Below, piece after piece: positions 1 to 8,665 of a DNA stretch of 12,565 nt (positions within the stretch are counted from its first letter, which is position 1; every line of letters begins with the position of its first letter). The DNA comes from Actinomycetes bacterium. Lineage in GTDB: Bacteria; Actinomycetota; Acidimicrobiia; Acidimicrobiales; RAAP-2. The notes under the pieces were generated by a model, which had not been told where the DNA came from, searched no databases, and saw only the letters and a program-made list of their open reading frames with translations. The stretch spans positions 1-12,565 of the forward strand of contig JAJYZN010000069.1 in NCBI GenBank assembly GCA_021799915.1, written 5' to 3'. The translations under genes were made by a program, and so were the position numbers.

Positions 1-1623
1 CACGAGGACGTGCTCCACCCCGGTGGACTCGGCGTACAAGCGGCTGGCGCCACCGGGGAGGTCGTCTCTGGTCCTCTCCGGACCCGGGCCCACCGCGTCG
101 GGATCGAAGACGACGACGTCGGCCCACCATCCCCGAGCCAACCGACCGCGTTCTCGCAAGCCGTACAACCTGGCAGGAACGTCGGTGAGCTGCCGCACCG
201 CCTCCTCCCAACTGATCACCCCGTGCCGGCGCACCCCTTCGCCCAAGAGGGAAGTCGAATAGACAGCCCCGCACATGGTGTCGAGGTGAGCACCGGCGTC
301 GGAGCCCCCCACCACGGCTCGCGGGTCGACCCACGTACGTCCCCTCGCGGTCCAGTCGTCTTCGGACTCGGGGATCGGGGGGCGCAACCCGGTTCGTAGG
401 CCGTCGGCCACGACCACGTCCAACATGGCGTCGAACGGCGACTGTCCACGTTCGGACGCAACATCTCCGACACTCCTCCCCTCGTACGGCGCGGTCTCGG
501 GAGTGAAGGTCTCCTCGAACCGGAGGCGCCGCCACACCGCCAGGTGGCGGAGGATCCCCGCTTCCTCGGACTGGGCCCCCGCGTCCATACGTCGCCGGAC
601 CTCGGGGTCGGCGAGCGCCGAAAGGCGCTTGGCCGGGGGAAGGGCCAAGATCTCTCGCCACCCCGGCAGCCCGTCGAGAATGACCCCGGTCTCGAAGGAC
701 AACCGGATCCTCATGGTATGGGGGAGCGTGAGGGCCACGACCGTCGCTCCCCGTTCGGCGGCGGCGTCCGATGCCGCCAGCTGGCGCTCGGTGGAACCAG
801 GATCCGCCGCCGAGACCCCGAGGACGTTCCAGTTCACAGGTCGGTCGGCCGCCCGGGAAAGCGAGGCCATGAGGTCGACCTCTTCGGGAGAGAACCCGTT
901 CAGGGACCCCGACAGCACCAGCTCCACCGTGGTCCCCGGGGCGTCGCGCACCGCCGCCGCCAGCGCCTCCAGCTCCGATGGCTCAGCCCATCGAGAGGGG
1001 ACGGGCTGGCCGGCACCGTCGTGATGGGTGTGCGCCTGGGACGTCGAGAAGCCCATGGCTCCCTCGGACATCGCCATCCGGAGGCTCTGGACCATGGACG
1101 CCACCTCGTCCACCGATGCCGGCTCCCCGACCGCCCGCTCACCCATCGCCGCCCGTCGAAGCGTCGAGTGCCCGGCCAGGAACCCGGCGTTCACCCCCAC
1201 CCTCCCCTCCAACCGATCCAGCCACTCCCCGAACGTCCGCCACCCCCAGTCGAGCCCGGATTCCAGCGCCGTCAGGGGCATGCCCTCGACGCGGGCGAGC
1301 ATTGCCGTCAGGTACTCGGCGTCCCGGGGTCCGCACGGGGCCAGCGAGAACCCGCAGTTCCCGGCGAACACCGTCGTCACGCCGTGGAGCGGCGACGGGC
1401 TGGCCGTGGGGTCCCAGAACAGCTGGGCGTCGTAGTGGGTGTGGAGATCGACGAACCCGGGCGCCACCATGAGCCCGTCGGCCTCGATCACCGTGTCGGC
1501 CCGATCTCCGAGCGAGCCTGCGCCCATCACCAGCCGGCCGTCTTGGATGCCGACGTCCTCCCGCCGACGAGGTCCCCCCGTCCCGTCCACCACCGTCCCC
1601 CCACGGATCAGCACGTCCAGCAT
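1..1623 (-). CDS. N-acyl-D-amino-acid deacylase-type amidohydrolase (3' end cut by window)
   Basis: Metal-dependent amidohydrolase of the D-aminoacylase group (COG3653-like), which removes the acyl group from N-acyl-D-amino acids or related amides in the cytoplasm. The visible 541 residues start MLDVLIRGGTVVDGTG, the usual N-terminal beta-sandwich opening. The metal motif GFVDLHTHYDAQ follows, with His61 and His63. Next comes VFAGNCGFSLAP with Cys90, the Cys ligand that replaces carboxylated Lys in this group. LAGHSTLR (His152) and the late motif GGSDAGAHLD (Asp442) complete the pattern. Family members are about 530-580 aa, so little is missing; the frame is open to the left edge and the stop lies outside. 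ATG at 1623 is preferred over in-frame ATG 1653 because GGAGGAGG (1631-1638) lies 7 nt before it. The gene is divergent from the amidohydrolase-2 operon, with 155 bp between. The exact substrate is unknown; other cyclic or N-acyl amides are possible. Confidence 0.9.
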   Translation of the reverse strand, partial: MLDVLIRGGTVVDGTGGPRRREDVGIQDGRLVMGAGSLGDRADTVIEADGLMVAPGFVDLHTHYDAQLFWDPTASPSPLHGVTTVFAGNCGFSLAPCGPRDAEYLTAMLARVEGMPLTALESGLDWGWRTFGEWLDRLEGRVGVNAGFLAGHSTLRRAAMGERAVGEPASVDEVASMVQSLRMAMSEGAMGFSTSQAHTHHDGAGQPVPSRWAEPSELEALAAAVRDAPGTTVELVLSGSLNGFSPEEVDLMASLSRAADRPVNWNVLGVSAADPGSTERQLAASDAAAERGATVVALTLPHTMRIRLSFETGVILDGLPGWREILALPPAKRLSALADPEVRRRMDAGAQSEEAGILRHLAVWRRLRFEETFTPETAPYEGRSVGDVASERGQSPFDAMLDVVVADGLRTGLRPPIPESEDDWTARGRTWVDPRAVVGGSDAGAHLDTMCGAVYSTSLLGEGVRRHGVISWEEAVRQLTDVPARLYGLRERGRLARGWWADVVVFDPDAVGPGPERTRDDLPGGASRLYAESTGVEHVLV

Positions 1624-1630
1624 CGTCCCG

Positions 1631-1638
1631 CCTCCTCC
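1631..1638 (-). promoter_or_regulatory. Strong ribosome binding site of the D-aminoacylase-like gene
   Basis: On the minus strand this reads GGAGGAGG, 7 nt before ATG 1623. It decides between that start and the in-frame ATG at 1653, which has no such site. Confidence 0.7.
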
Positions 1639-1761
1639 CACGCGTGCGGTCATGCCCAACCCTCGGCCACCGATCTCCGGGTACGAAGTGGGCGGCCGAT
1701 GACCTGCCGGCAATCCTCGCCGCTCGGCCCGACTTCCGCCAGCCCAGGGGAGGTCCCCGGC

Positions 1762-1769
1762 GCTAACCT
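1762..1769 (+). promoter_or_regulatory. Promoter -10 box (GCTAACCT), probably near-leaderless
   Basis: GCTAACCT contains a TANNNT actinobacterial -10 hexamer (TAACCT) ending 9 nt before ATG 1779. No Shine-Dalgarno sequence fits between box and start, and no convincing -35 is seen. The same box recurs before two other starts in the window (4577-4584 plus, 8497-8504 minus), which supports a functional role. The transcript would have almost no leader. Confidence 0.55.
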
Positions 1770-1778
1770 GCTCGGGCG

Positions 1779-3047
1779 ATGGACGAGGCGGCCGGCGGTT
1801 CGGCAGGCGGTGGCTCTGGGTCCGCCCCGCCGGAGCCTCCGGACTCGGTGGCGGGCGGCTCCCGCCTGCTGCCCGATCCCCCGCCCCGCGCCGTCAGAGT
1901 CCCGGTCATCTCCGTCGACGACCACCTGATCGAGCCCCCCGACCTGTTCGAGGGGCGGATGCCCAGCTCCCTGTCCGATGCCGCTCCCAGGATCGTCGAG
2001 CTCGAGAACGGCCAGCAGGCCTGGGAGTACGAGGGTCGGCGCTACCCCAACATCGGCCTGAACGCGGTCGTCGGACGTCCCCGCGAGGACTGGAGCATGG
2101 ACCCGGCTCGTTTCGAGGACATGCGCCCGGGCTGCTACGACATCGACGCCCGGGTGGCCGACATGGACCTGGCCGGCATCTGGGCCTCCCTCTGCTTCCC
2201 GTCCCTGGTCGCCGGGTTCTGTGGGTCGGTGTTCTCCCGCTCGGACGATCCCGAGCTGGGACTGGCCTGCGTGCGGGCCTGGAACCAATGGCACCAGGAA
2301 GTCTGGGCCGGCGCTCACCCCGGAAGGATCATCCCGCTCCAGCTTCCGTGGCTGGCCGATGTCGAGGTGGCGGTGGCCGAGATCCACCGCAACGCCGGGC
2401 TCGGCTTCCGGGCCGTCACCTTCCCCGAGTTCCCGGCCCAACTCGGTCTCCCTTCCATCTTCACCCGTCACTGGGACCCCTTCTTCGCCGCCTGCGAGGG
2501 GACCGGCACGGTGGTGTGCCTCCACACCGGAGCTTCGGCCTGGGCCCCGCTGCCATCCCCCGATCCACCTTTCGAGCTGCTCCCGACCCTGTTCCCGGTG
2601 AACGCGTTGGTGGCTGCGGCCGAGTGGCTGTGGTCCGGTGTCCCCCTGCGCTTCCCGTCGTTGAACGTCGCACTCAGCGAAGGCGGGATGGGATGGGTCC
2701 CCATGCTGATGGACCGGGTCGACTACGTCGTGGCCCATTCGGCGTCGGGCACCGAGAGCGGCGCCTGGCCCAGTGACCTGCTCCCCAGCGAAGTCCTGAA
2801 GCGGAACTTCTGGTACTGCAGCATCGACGATCCGTCGGTCGTGCCCCTTCGCCACGTCATCGGTGTCGACCACATCATGGTCGAGTGTGACTACCCGCAT
2901 GCCGACTCCACCTGGCCGAACACCCAGGACGTGTTGGTGGCGACCATGAGCGGGGTCCCCGATCCCGAGTTGCGGGCGATGGCCGCCGGCAACGCCGCCC
3001 GCTTGTTCCGCCATCCGCTCCCCCCTGAAGGCTGGGGCCGGTGGTGA
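1779..3047 (+). CDS. Amidohydrolase-2 family (PF04909-type) metal-dependent hydrolase/decarboxylase
   Basis: TIM-barrel amidohydrolase of the group that includes ACMSD and gamma-resorcylate decarboxylase; members hydrolyse or decarboxylate small ring compounds. Residues 1-40 are a Gly/Ala/Pro-rich, probably disordered extension. VISVDDHLIEPPD then gives the first metal motif (Asp47, His49). Later come a His in VCLHTG (His249), the SEGGMGW segment (Glu301) and the closing metal motif ECDYPHADSTWP (Asp371). This set fits the D/E-x-H, H, D ligand scheme of decarboxylase-like members, and 422 aa is normal length. The start at ATG 1779 is supported by the GCTAACCT box 9 nt upstream. An in-frame GTG at 1848 is an alternative that would trim the low-complexity stretch. 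The stop overlaps the next start (GTGA), so the two amidohydrolases are probably translationally coupled. No signal peptide is seen, so it is probably cytoplasmic. The substrate is unknown. Confidence 0.9.
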   Translation: MDEAAGGSAGGGSGSAPPEPPDSVAGGSRLLPDPPPRAVRVPVISVDDHLIEPPDLFEGRMPSSLSDAAPRIVELENGQQAWEYEGRRYPNIGLNAVVGRPREDWSMDPARFEDMRPGCYDIDARVADMDLAGIWASLCFPSLVAGFCGSVFSRSDDPELGLACVRAWNQWHQEVWAGAHPGRIIPLQLPWLADVEVAVAEIHRNAGLGFRAVTFPEFPAQLGLPSIFTRHWDPFFAACEGTGTVVCLHTGASAWAPLPSPDPPFELLPTLFPVNALVAAAEWLWSGVPLRFPSLNVALSEGGMGWVPMLMDRVDYVVAHSASGTESGAWPSDLLPSEVLKRNFWYCSIDDPSVVPLRHVIGVDHIMVECDYPHADSTWPNTQDVLVATMSGVPDPELRAMAAGNAARLFRHPLPPEGWGRW

Positions 3048-4567
3048 GCACCGGAGGTGCACTCGGCAACGAGGGCGACCGGGACCTCGTGACCCCCGCC
3101 ACCGTGGTGGTGGATGCCGACGGCCACGTCGTGGAGCCCTTGGAGGCCTGGGCCGGCCTGGGGGACGCCCATCGCCCCCGTATCGAGCGCGACGCCTCGG
3201 GGTTCGAGCACGTGGTGGTCGGGGACACCGAGATCCTGGCCGCACCACTGGGTACCCTCGCCACCCCCGGCGCAAGGTTCTCCGACACCAGCTCGTACCG
3301 TTCGCTCGATCAGGCCCTGGCCGGTGGTACCGATCCCGTCGCCCGCCTGGCCGACATGGACACCGAGGGCATCGACCAGGTCGTGCTGTACCCGTCGGTG
3401 GGCCTGTACTTCTGGGCCGTCGAGGACCCTGTCGCCGCGACGGACGTCGCCCGGGCGTACAACGACTGGCTGGCCGCCTACTGCGCCGCCACACGCCGGC
3501 GGCTGTTCGGATCGGCCATGCTCCCGATGCAGGACCCCGAGGCGGCTGCGGTCGAGCTCCGTCGCGCGACCACCGAGCTGGGGTTCACCTCGGCGTTCGT
3601 CCGACCGAACCCGTGTCTCGGACGGGCGCTCTCGGACCGGGCCTTCGAGCCGGTCTGGGCGGCGGCCGAGGAGCTCGACGTAGCCGTCGGCGTGCACGAA
3701 GGCAGCTCGGTGATCGTTCCCACGCTCGGCTCCGATCGCCCGTTCCACCCGCTGATCCTCCACGCCACGTCCCACGCCTTCGAGCAGATGCTGGCGTACG
3801 CCCAGATGGCGGTGTTCGGGGTCTTCGACCGCCATCCGTCCCTGAAGGTGGTCTTCCTCGAGTCCGGCGGCGGCTGGGTGCCGTTCTGGCTGGAGCGCCT
3901 CGACGAGCAGGCCGAGAGCTTCGGGGAGTTCGGCCCGCCCATGTCGCTCCGGCCCAGCGAGTACTTTGCCCGCCAGTGCTGGGTCAGCTTCGAGGTCGAA
4001 GAGCGCACCCTCCCGGCCCTGGCTCCGTTCGTCGGCGCCGAGCACGTGGTGTGGGGGTCGGACTACCCGCATCACGATGCCACCTTCCCCGGCGCCGTCG
4101 AAGCGCTGCGCCGTACCGTGGCGCCCTGCCCCTCACGCACCCAGGCCCTGGTGCTGGGCCTGAACGCGGCTTCGCTCTACCGGCTCCCACCTCGCCGCAC
4201 CGGTGCCGCGGCCGTCCTCGACGCCTACTTCACCGCCATCACCGCCAGAGACGCTGAAGGGCTCCGTAAGCTCTTCACGCCCGACGCCGTGCTCGATGCC
4301 CAGGGCACCGAGTACCGGGGCGGTGATGCCATCGCCCGCTTCTACGCCGAAGGGGCGTTCGGCTTCGACGACCTCCTACCCCGCCCAGGGTGGCCCGAAG
4401 TGGAAGACGACCGCGCCAGGGTGGAGATCGACCTCCGTATCGGCGGCGGTCACGCCGAAGTGGAAGACGTCTTCACCCTTTCGGGCAGCCTCATCAGCAG
4501 GCTCGAGATCCGGGGACTCGGCGAGGACGTCGCCGACCGGCTGGACCGGGCTGCCGGACCGCCCTGA
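3041..4567 (+). CDS. Amidohydrolase-2 protein fused to a C-terminal SnoaL/NTF2-like domain
   Basis: Two-domain protein of 508 aa. Residues about 20-385 form a second amidohydrolase-2 TIM barrel, with VVDADGHVVEP (Asp27, His29), GVHEGS (His219), FLESGGGWVPFWLERLDE (Glu274) and WGSDYPHHDATFPGA (Asp341). All expected metal ligands are therefore present. Residues about 389-500 start AAVLDAYFTAITARDAEGL and continue with LFTPDAVLDAQG, typical of a SnoaL/NTF2-like cone fold, which in other proteins binds or isomerises polyketides, steroids or small acids. The fusion adds about 110 aa to the usual barrel length. Two adjacent GTG codons (3041, 3044) overlap the previous stop, and either could start the protein; GAAGG at 3027-3031 is a weak binding site. 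It is a paralogue of the upstream gene and probably acts in the same pathway. Fold assignment is firm for the barrel and good for the tail; the reaction is unknown. Confidence 0.88.
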   Translation: MVSTGGALGNEGDRDLVTPATVVVDADGHVVEPLEAWAGLGDAHRPRIERDASGFEHVVVGDTEILAAPLGTLATPGARFSDTSSYRSLDQALAGGTDPVARLADMDTEGIDQVVLYPSVGLYFWAVEDPVAATDVARAYNDWLAAYCAATRRRLFGSAMLPMQDPEAAAVELRRATTELGFTSAFVRPNPCLGRALSDRAFEPVWAAAEELDVAVGVHEGSSVIVPTLGSDRPFHPLILHATSHAFEQMLAYAQMAVFGVFDRHPSLKVVFLESGGGWVPFWLERLDEQAESFGEFGPPMSLRPSEYFARQCWVSFEVEERTLPALAPFVGAEHVVWGSDYPHHDATFPGAVEALRRTVAPCPSRTQALVLGLNAASLYRLPPRRTGAAAVLDAYFTAITARDAEGLRKLFTPDAVLDAQGTEYRGGDAIARFYAEGAFGFDDLLPRPGWPEVEDDRARVEIDLRIGGGHAEVEDVFTLSGSLISRLEIRGLGEDVADRLDRAAGPP

Positions 4568-4576
4568 TCGGGTTCC

Positions 4577-4584
4577 GCTAACGT
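4577..4584 (+). promoter_or_regulatory. Promoter -10 box (GCTAACGT), probably near-leaderless
   Basis: GCTAACGT holds the TANNNT hexamer TAACGT ending 8 nt before GTG 4593. It lies in the 25-bp gap after the amidohydrolase-SnoaL gene, so the DUF35/thiolase-like pair may have its own transcript as well as read-through. No Shine-Dalgarno sequence is present before the GTG. The box matches those at 1762-1769 and, on the minus strand, 8497-8504. Confidence 0.55.
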
Positions 4585-4592
4585 CGCCTGCC

Positions 4593-5011
4593 GTGACCGC
4601 GTCCGGACCTTCGCTGCGGCTCCTGCCCCGCGTCGACGACGAGAACCGCTTCTTCTGGACGGGTGGGGCCGACGGTCGTCTCCGTTTCCAGCGGTGCGCG
4701 GTGTGCGCCCACTTCGTCCACCCCCCCGCCCCCCGATGCCCCTTCTGCCTGGCCGACGGATTGCGGCCCGAGCCCGTCAGCGGAAGAGCGCTTGTCGAGT
4801 CCTTCACCGTGAACCACCAGCAGTGGATCCCCGGGAGTGATCCCTACATCGTGGCCTGGGTGTCCATCGTCGAGCAGCCCGACGTCCGGCTGACCACGAA
4901 CCTGGTGGGAGTCGAGCCCGACGACCTGCGGGTCGGCATGGAGGTCGTCGTGGAGTTCGAGCAACAAGACGACGTCTACCTTCCCCTCTTCCGTCCGACC
5001 TCCGCCCCCTC

Positions 5012-5015
<4 letters not shown>
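4593..5015 (+). CDS. DUF35 (ChsH2/BbsA-like) zinc-ribbon and OB-fold acyl-CoA partner protein
   Basis: A 140-aa protein with the DUF35 layout. A short helical N terminus includes NRFFWTGGADGRLRFQRC. A rubredoxin-like zinc ribbon uses Cys35, Cys38, Cys49 and Cys52 (CAVC...CPFC). An OB fold of about residues 58-135 contains YIVAWVSIVEQPDVRLTTNL and DDLRVGMEVVVEFEQ. Such proteins form complexes with thiolase-superfamily proteins and help bind or channel acyl-CoA; examples are ChsH2-DUF35 with Ltp2 and BbsA with BbsB. The next gene, overlapping at GTGA, encodes exactly such a partner, so a complex of the two is very likely. GTG 4593 is chosen because the protein begins at the normal family position there and a promoter box sits just upstream. 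Upstream codons in the same frame only read through the previous gene. No fused MaoC-like hydratase domain is present, unlike full ChsH2. Confidence 0.88.
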
Positions 5016-6224
<1,209 letters not shown>

Positions 6225-6244
<20 letters not shown>

Positions 6245-7913
6245 CCTCGGGACCGGTCGGGGACAGCTCGGTCCCGGCCAGGTGAGCCGCGGCCCGCGCC
6301 GCCAGCGCCACCAGGGTCAGGGTCGGGCCGTACCCGGCCGAAGTGACGAAGACCGAAGAGTCGGCGATCACGACGTTGTCCAGGGCGTGCACGCGGCTCC
6401 ACCGGTCCACCACCGACGTGGACGGGTCGTCGCCCATCCTCGCCGTTCCCATCACGTGACGGCTCTCGGGCGCCAGGGACATCCCGCCCCGGGCGCTCAC
6501 CCCCGGTGACGTGCTGATCGAGATCCGCTCGGCGCCCATCTCGCCGAGGATCGCTCCGAGGTTCGCACCGTGGTGGTCAGATGCGACGAGCTCGTGGCGT
6601 CCGCCCCGGTACGTGACCCGGGCCACCGGGAATCCTCGCACGTCCTTCACGTGCGGGTCGAGGTCGACCCGATTGGTCGGGGCGGCCAGGTCCTCGCCTT
6701 GCATGATGAGCGCCGCCAACCGCTCTCGGTACGGGGAGTCCCGCATGAGCTGGCGATGGCGCTCCCCCCACGGGTAGAGCACCGCCTCCATGATCGGCAG
6801 TGCCGGCGTCCCGTGCTCCACCATGCCACCTCGGATCCACGGAAGACCGGCTTCCGCCGCCGCGGCCGCCGCCCTCTGGTCGCCGACGATGGCGTCGTCG
6901 TGGACGTGGGTGACCGAGCGCCCCCGCTGGCCGTGGAGGCGCACCGGGAGCACCCCTGCGGCGATCGTCTGGAAGTGGACCATGAGGTGCCGTCCGATGA
7001 GGTCGTGCTCCAGCCCCGACAACAGCAGCAGCCTTGGCGTCTCCACCGCGCCCCCGGCCACCACCACGTGGCGGGCGTCGACCGACCGCTCGACGCCGTC
7101 GGGGCCGATGACGTCCACCCCGCGGGCCCGGCGTCCGGACCATCGGATCCGGGACACGAAGGTCTCGGCCCACAGCTCGGCCCGGCCGGTGGCCATGACC
7201 CGGGTGAGGAGCGCCACCGGATCACCTTTGGCGTGGATCGGGCACCCGAAGAAGGAGCAGAAGCCACAGTTGTTGCAGGCCGGACGGCCGTCGTAGGCGA
7301 CGCTGTTGGCCGCCGTCGGTGCTGGATAGGGGTGGTAGCCCAGGCGCTCGGCTGCCGGAGCCGAAATGGTGGCCAGGTACATCGGTGCGCCCGGCGGCAT
7401 CGGGTACCCGCCCGAGCGCCAGGAGGCGAAAGGGTTGGCGCCGGCTGTCCCGGCCACGCCGATGGAGCGCTCGGCCTCGGCGTAGTAGGGCTCGAGCTCG
7501 TCGTAGGAAATGGGCCAGTCACGCACGTCGGCCCCGGCTTGAGGACCGAAGGTGGAGAGGAGGCGGAAGTCCTCTTCCCGGAAGCGGGGGACCTTCCCGT
7601 CGGCGTGGGTGCCACCGCCCCCGACGGTGGACGGGACCGAGTTCACGTCACCGACCACGAGCCGGTCGCCGTCCTCGACACCGGTACGGAAGGACCGCGG
7701 CTCGAGCAGGGGGTCGGGGCCCAGGAAGTGTCGCTGGAGGAACTTCACCTCGTCGTTGGAGAAGTCGGTGGCCGGTCTGCTCAGGTCCTCGGGATCGAGC
7801 AGGTGGTTCCTCCCCTTCTCGACGACCACGATCGACCACCCGGCCCGGGTCAGGACGTCGGCTGCCGCCGCGCCCCCGGGTCCCGAGCCCACCACCACGG
7901 CGTCGAGGGTCAC
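6225..7913 (-). CDS. GMC-family FAD-dependent oxidoreductase (large subunit of a gluconate-2-dehydrogenase-like enzyme)
   Basis: A 562-aa flavoprotein that oxidises an alcohol or sugar hydroxyl. TLDAVVVGSGPGGAAAA (GxGxxG at residues 9-14) with Glu32 in VVVEKG forms the FAD Rossmann site. STVGGGGTHADG near residue 100 fits the second FAD loop. Cys213, Cys216, Cys219 and Cys224 (CNNCGFCSFFGC) lie where related FAD dehydrogenases carry an iron-sulfur cluster or Cys-rich loop. The C terminus has ESRHVMGTARMG with the probable catalytic His486, then SAGYGPTLTLVALA, where the usual Asn before Pro is Gly529. GTG 7913 is chosen over an upstream in-frame ATG (7973) because it gives the normal family N terminus and has GAGGG 7 nt upstream; the ATG would place 20 residues inside the previous gene. 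It follows the subunit-3 gene by 10 bp. No export signal is seen. The substrate is unknown. Confidence 0.9.
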
Positions 7914-7920
7914 CGGCTGT

Positions 7921-7925
7921 CCCTC
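7921..7925 (-). promoter_or_regulatory. Ribosome binding site fixing the GMC oxidoreductase start
   Basis: On the minus strand GAGGG lies 7 nt upstream of GTG 7913. It overlaps the stop codon of the preceding subunit-3 gene, which suggests coupled translation of the pair. Confidence 0.6.
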
Positions 7926-8493
7926 ACGGGCCCGACACCTCTGCGTCCGACCAGCCCCGGGGCTGCACGTCACCGTCGAACCCTATGGTCCGCCAGCCAG
8001 CACCGCCCAGGTTCCCGCCGTACTCGGGGGGGCCGTAGACGGCTTCGCACGTGTGCCGGTACAAGAGGTCGGTGAACTCCTGGTGGCGCCGTAGCCGGTC
8101 GTCTTGCACCTCGGTCGGGCTCTCGGCGAAGTCGTGGCCCAAGGCCTCGATGCCCCGGCGGTAGCGCTCCTGGAGGCCGACCACCGGGCCGTTGCGCTCG
8201 CGCTCGGGAAGACCCTGGGATCCTTCGATCCGGGTGCGCCAGGCCAGCTCGTCCAGCCTGTTCAAACGGTGGAAGCGGGCGAAGGCGCCGGGCGGGCCGC
8301 CGTGGCGCCCCGACACCGGACCGCCGGCCCAGATGCGCGGCGGGTCGAAGGAGAAGGCCCCGAGCAGGGTGTCGATGTACTCGGGCGCGCCGAGCATTCC
8401 CGCACCTGGTCCGTCCTCGTCGGCGGGGATCAGCCGTGTGCACGCCGCCACCAACGTGGCGTGCTCACGCTCGGTCAGCCAGACGGGCATCAT
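7924..8493 (-). CDS. Gluconate 2-dehydrogenase subunit 3-like small subunit
   Basis: A 189-aa protein (188 if the second ATG at 8490 is used) of the gluconate 2-dehydrogenase subunit 3 type. Family members are small partners of GMC flavoproteins in sugar and alcohol dehydrogenase complexes. Visible family features are LVAACTRLIPADEDGPGA at about residues 14-31, EYIDTLLGAF, and the C-terminal PPEYGGNLGGAGWRTIGFDG followed by PRGW. Many homologues begin with a Tat signal; here the N terminus is MMPVWLTEREHATL, with no twin-Arg motif and no hydrophobic segment, so the complex is probably cytoplasmic. No cytochrome c subunit gene is in the window. The start is preceded by GCTAGCGT only 3 nt before the first ATG and 6 nt before the second, which favours ATG 8490 for a leaderless message. 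It is divergent from the HyuA gene. Confidence 0.87.
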   Translation of the reverse strand: MMPVWLTEREHATLVAACTRLIPADEDGPGAGMLGAPEYIDTLLGAFSFDPPRIWAGGPVSGRHGGPPGAFARFHRLNRLDELAWRTRIEGSQGLPERERNGPVVGLQERYRRGIEALGHDFAESPTEVQDDRLRRHQEFTDLLYRHTCEAVYGPPEYGGNLGGAGWRTIGFDGDVQPRGWSDAEVSGP

Positions 8494-8496
8494 CCG

Positions 8497-8504
8497 ACGC
8501 TAGC
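8497..8504 (-). promoter_or_regulatory. Promoter -10 box (GCTAGCGT) for the dehydrogenase operon
   Basis: Read on the minus strand, GCTAGCGT contains TAGCGT (TANNNT). It ends 3 nt before ATG 8493 and 6 nt before ATG 8490. The spacing suits a transcript starting at or next to the second ATG. This is the third occurrence of the GCTA(A/G)C(C/G)T box in the window. Confidence 0.5.
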
Positions 8505-8580
8505 AAGCTGGTCGCCGGGCATGCGGTGCGCCTACGGCGGCCAGGGGACGCTCGGTGGGATCGGGCCCTGTCCAAGATCA

Positions 8581-8604
8581 CTGACGCTGTTGTCAGGTTA
8601 GACT
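8581..8604 (+). promoter_or_regulatory. Candidate operator dyad and -10 element upstream of the HyuA gene
   Basis: CTGAC (8581-8585) and GTCAG (8592-8596) form a perfect 5-bp inverted repeat around GCTGTT. Two bases after it is TAGACT (8599-8604), a TANNNT -10 hexamer. No good -35 hexamer is seen 17 bp upstream. A regulator bound to the dyad would cover the -35 region. It lies in the 168-bp divergent intergenic region between the dehydrogenase operon and the HyuA gene. Confidence 0.35.
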
Positions 8605-8629
8605 CGTCGGCGGTTCGAGAGGAGGGCGT

Positions 8630-8665
8630 GTGCGGGTCGAAGCTGAGCACGGTGCCGAGCGATGA
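8630..8665 (+). CDS. Possible 11-codon leader ORF overlapping the HyuA start
   Basis: A GTG at 8630 opens VRVEAEHGAER and ends at TGA 8663-8665, sharing ATGA with the HyuA start codon. A purine-rich GAGAGGAGGG (8617-8626) lies just upstream at workable spacing, whereas HyuA's own ATG has no Shine-Dalgarno sequence. It may exist mainly to couple translation into the HyuA gene. A chance arrangement is possible, since GC-rich DNA yields many short GTG frames. Confidence 0.35.
   Translation: MRVEAEHGAER

Noticed and set aside
544..1929. Plus-strand open frame of 461 codons across the D-aminoacylase-like gene
   Set aside because: The translation is His/Arg/Pro-rich and resembles no family. The minus strand encodes a continuous amidohydrolase with all key motifs.
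1650..4075. Long minus-strand open frames (614 and 394 codons) opposite the two amidohydrolase-2 genes
   Set aside because: They are antisense shadows with Arg/Pro/Gly-rich products and no motifs. The plus-strand genes have complete metal-binding motifs and overlapping operon structure.
6570..8075. Plus-strand open frame of 501 codons opposite the GMC oxidoreductase
   Set aside because: The minus strand has a full FAD-binding GMC protein with matching ribosome site. The plus frame shows only antisense composition.
8612..8622. GGTTCGAGAGG, resembling a tRNA T-arm
   Set aside because: No acceptor stem, D-arm or anticodon arm can be drawn around it. It is part of the HyuA leader.
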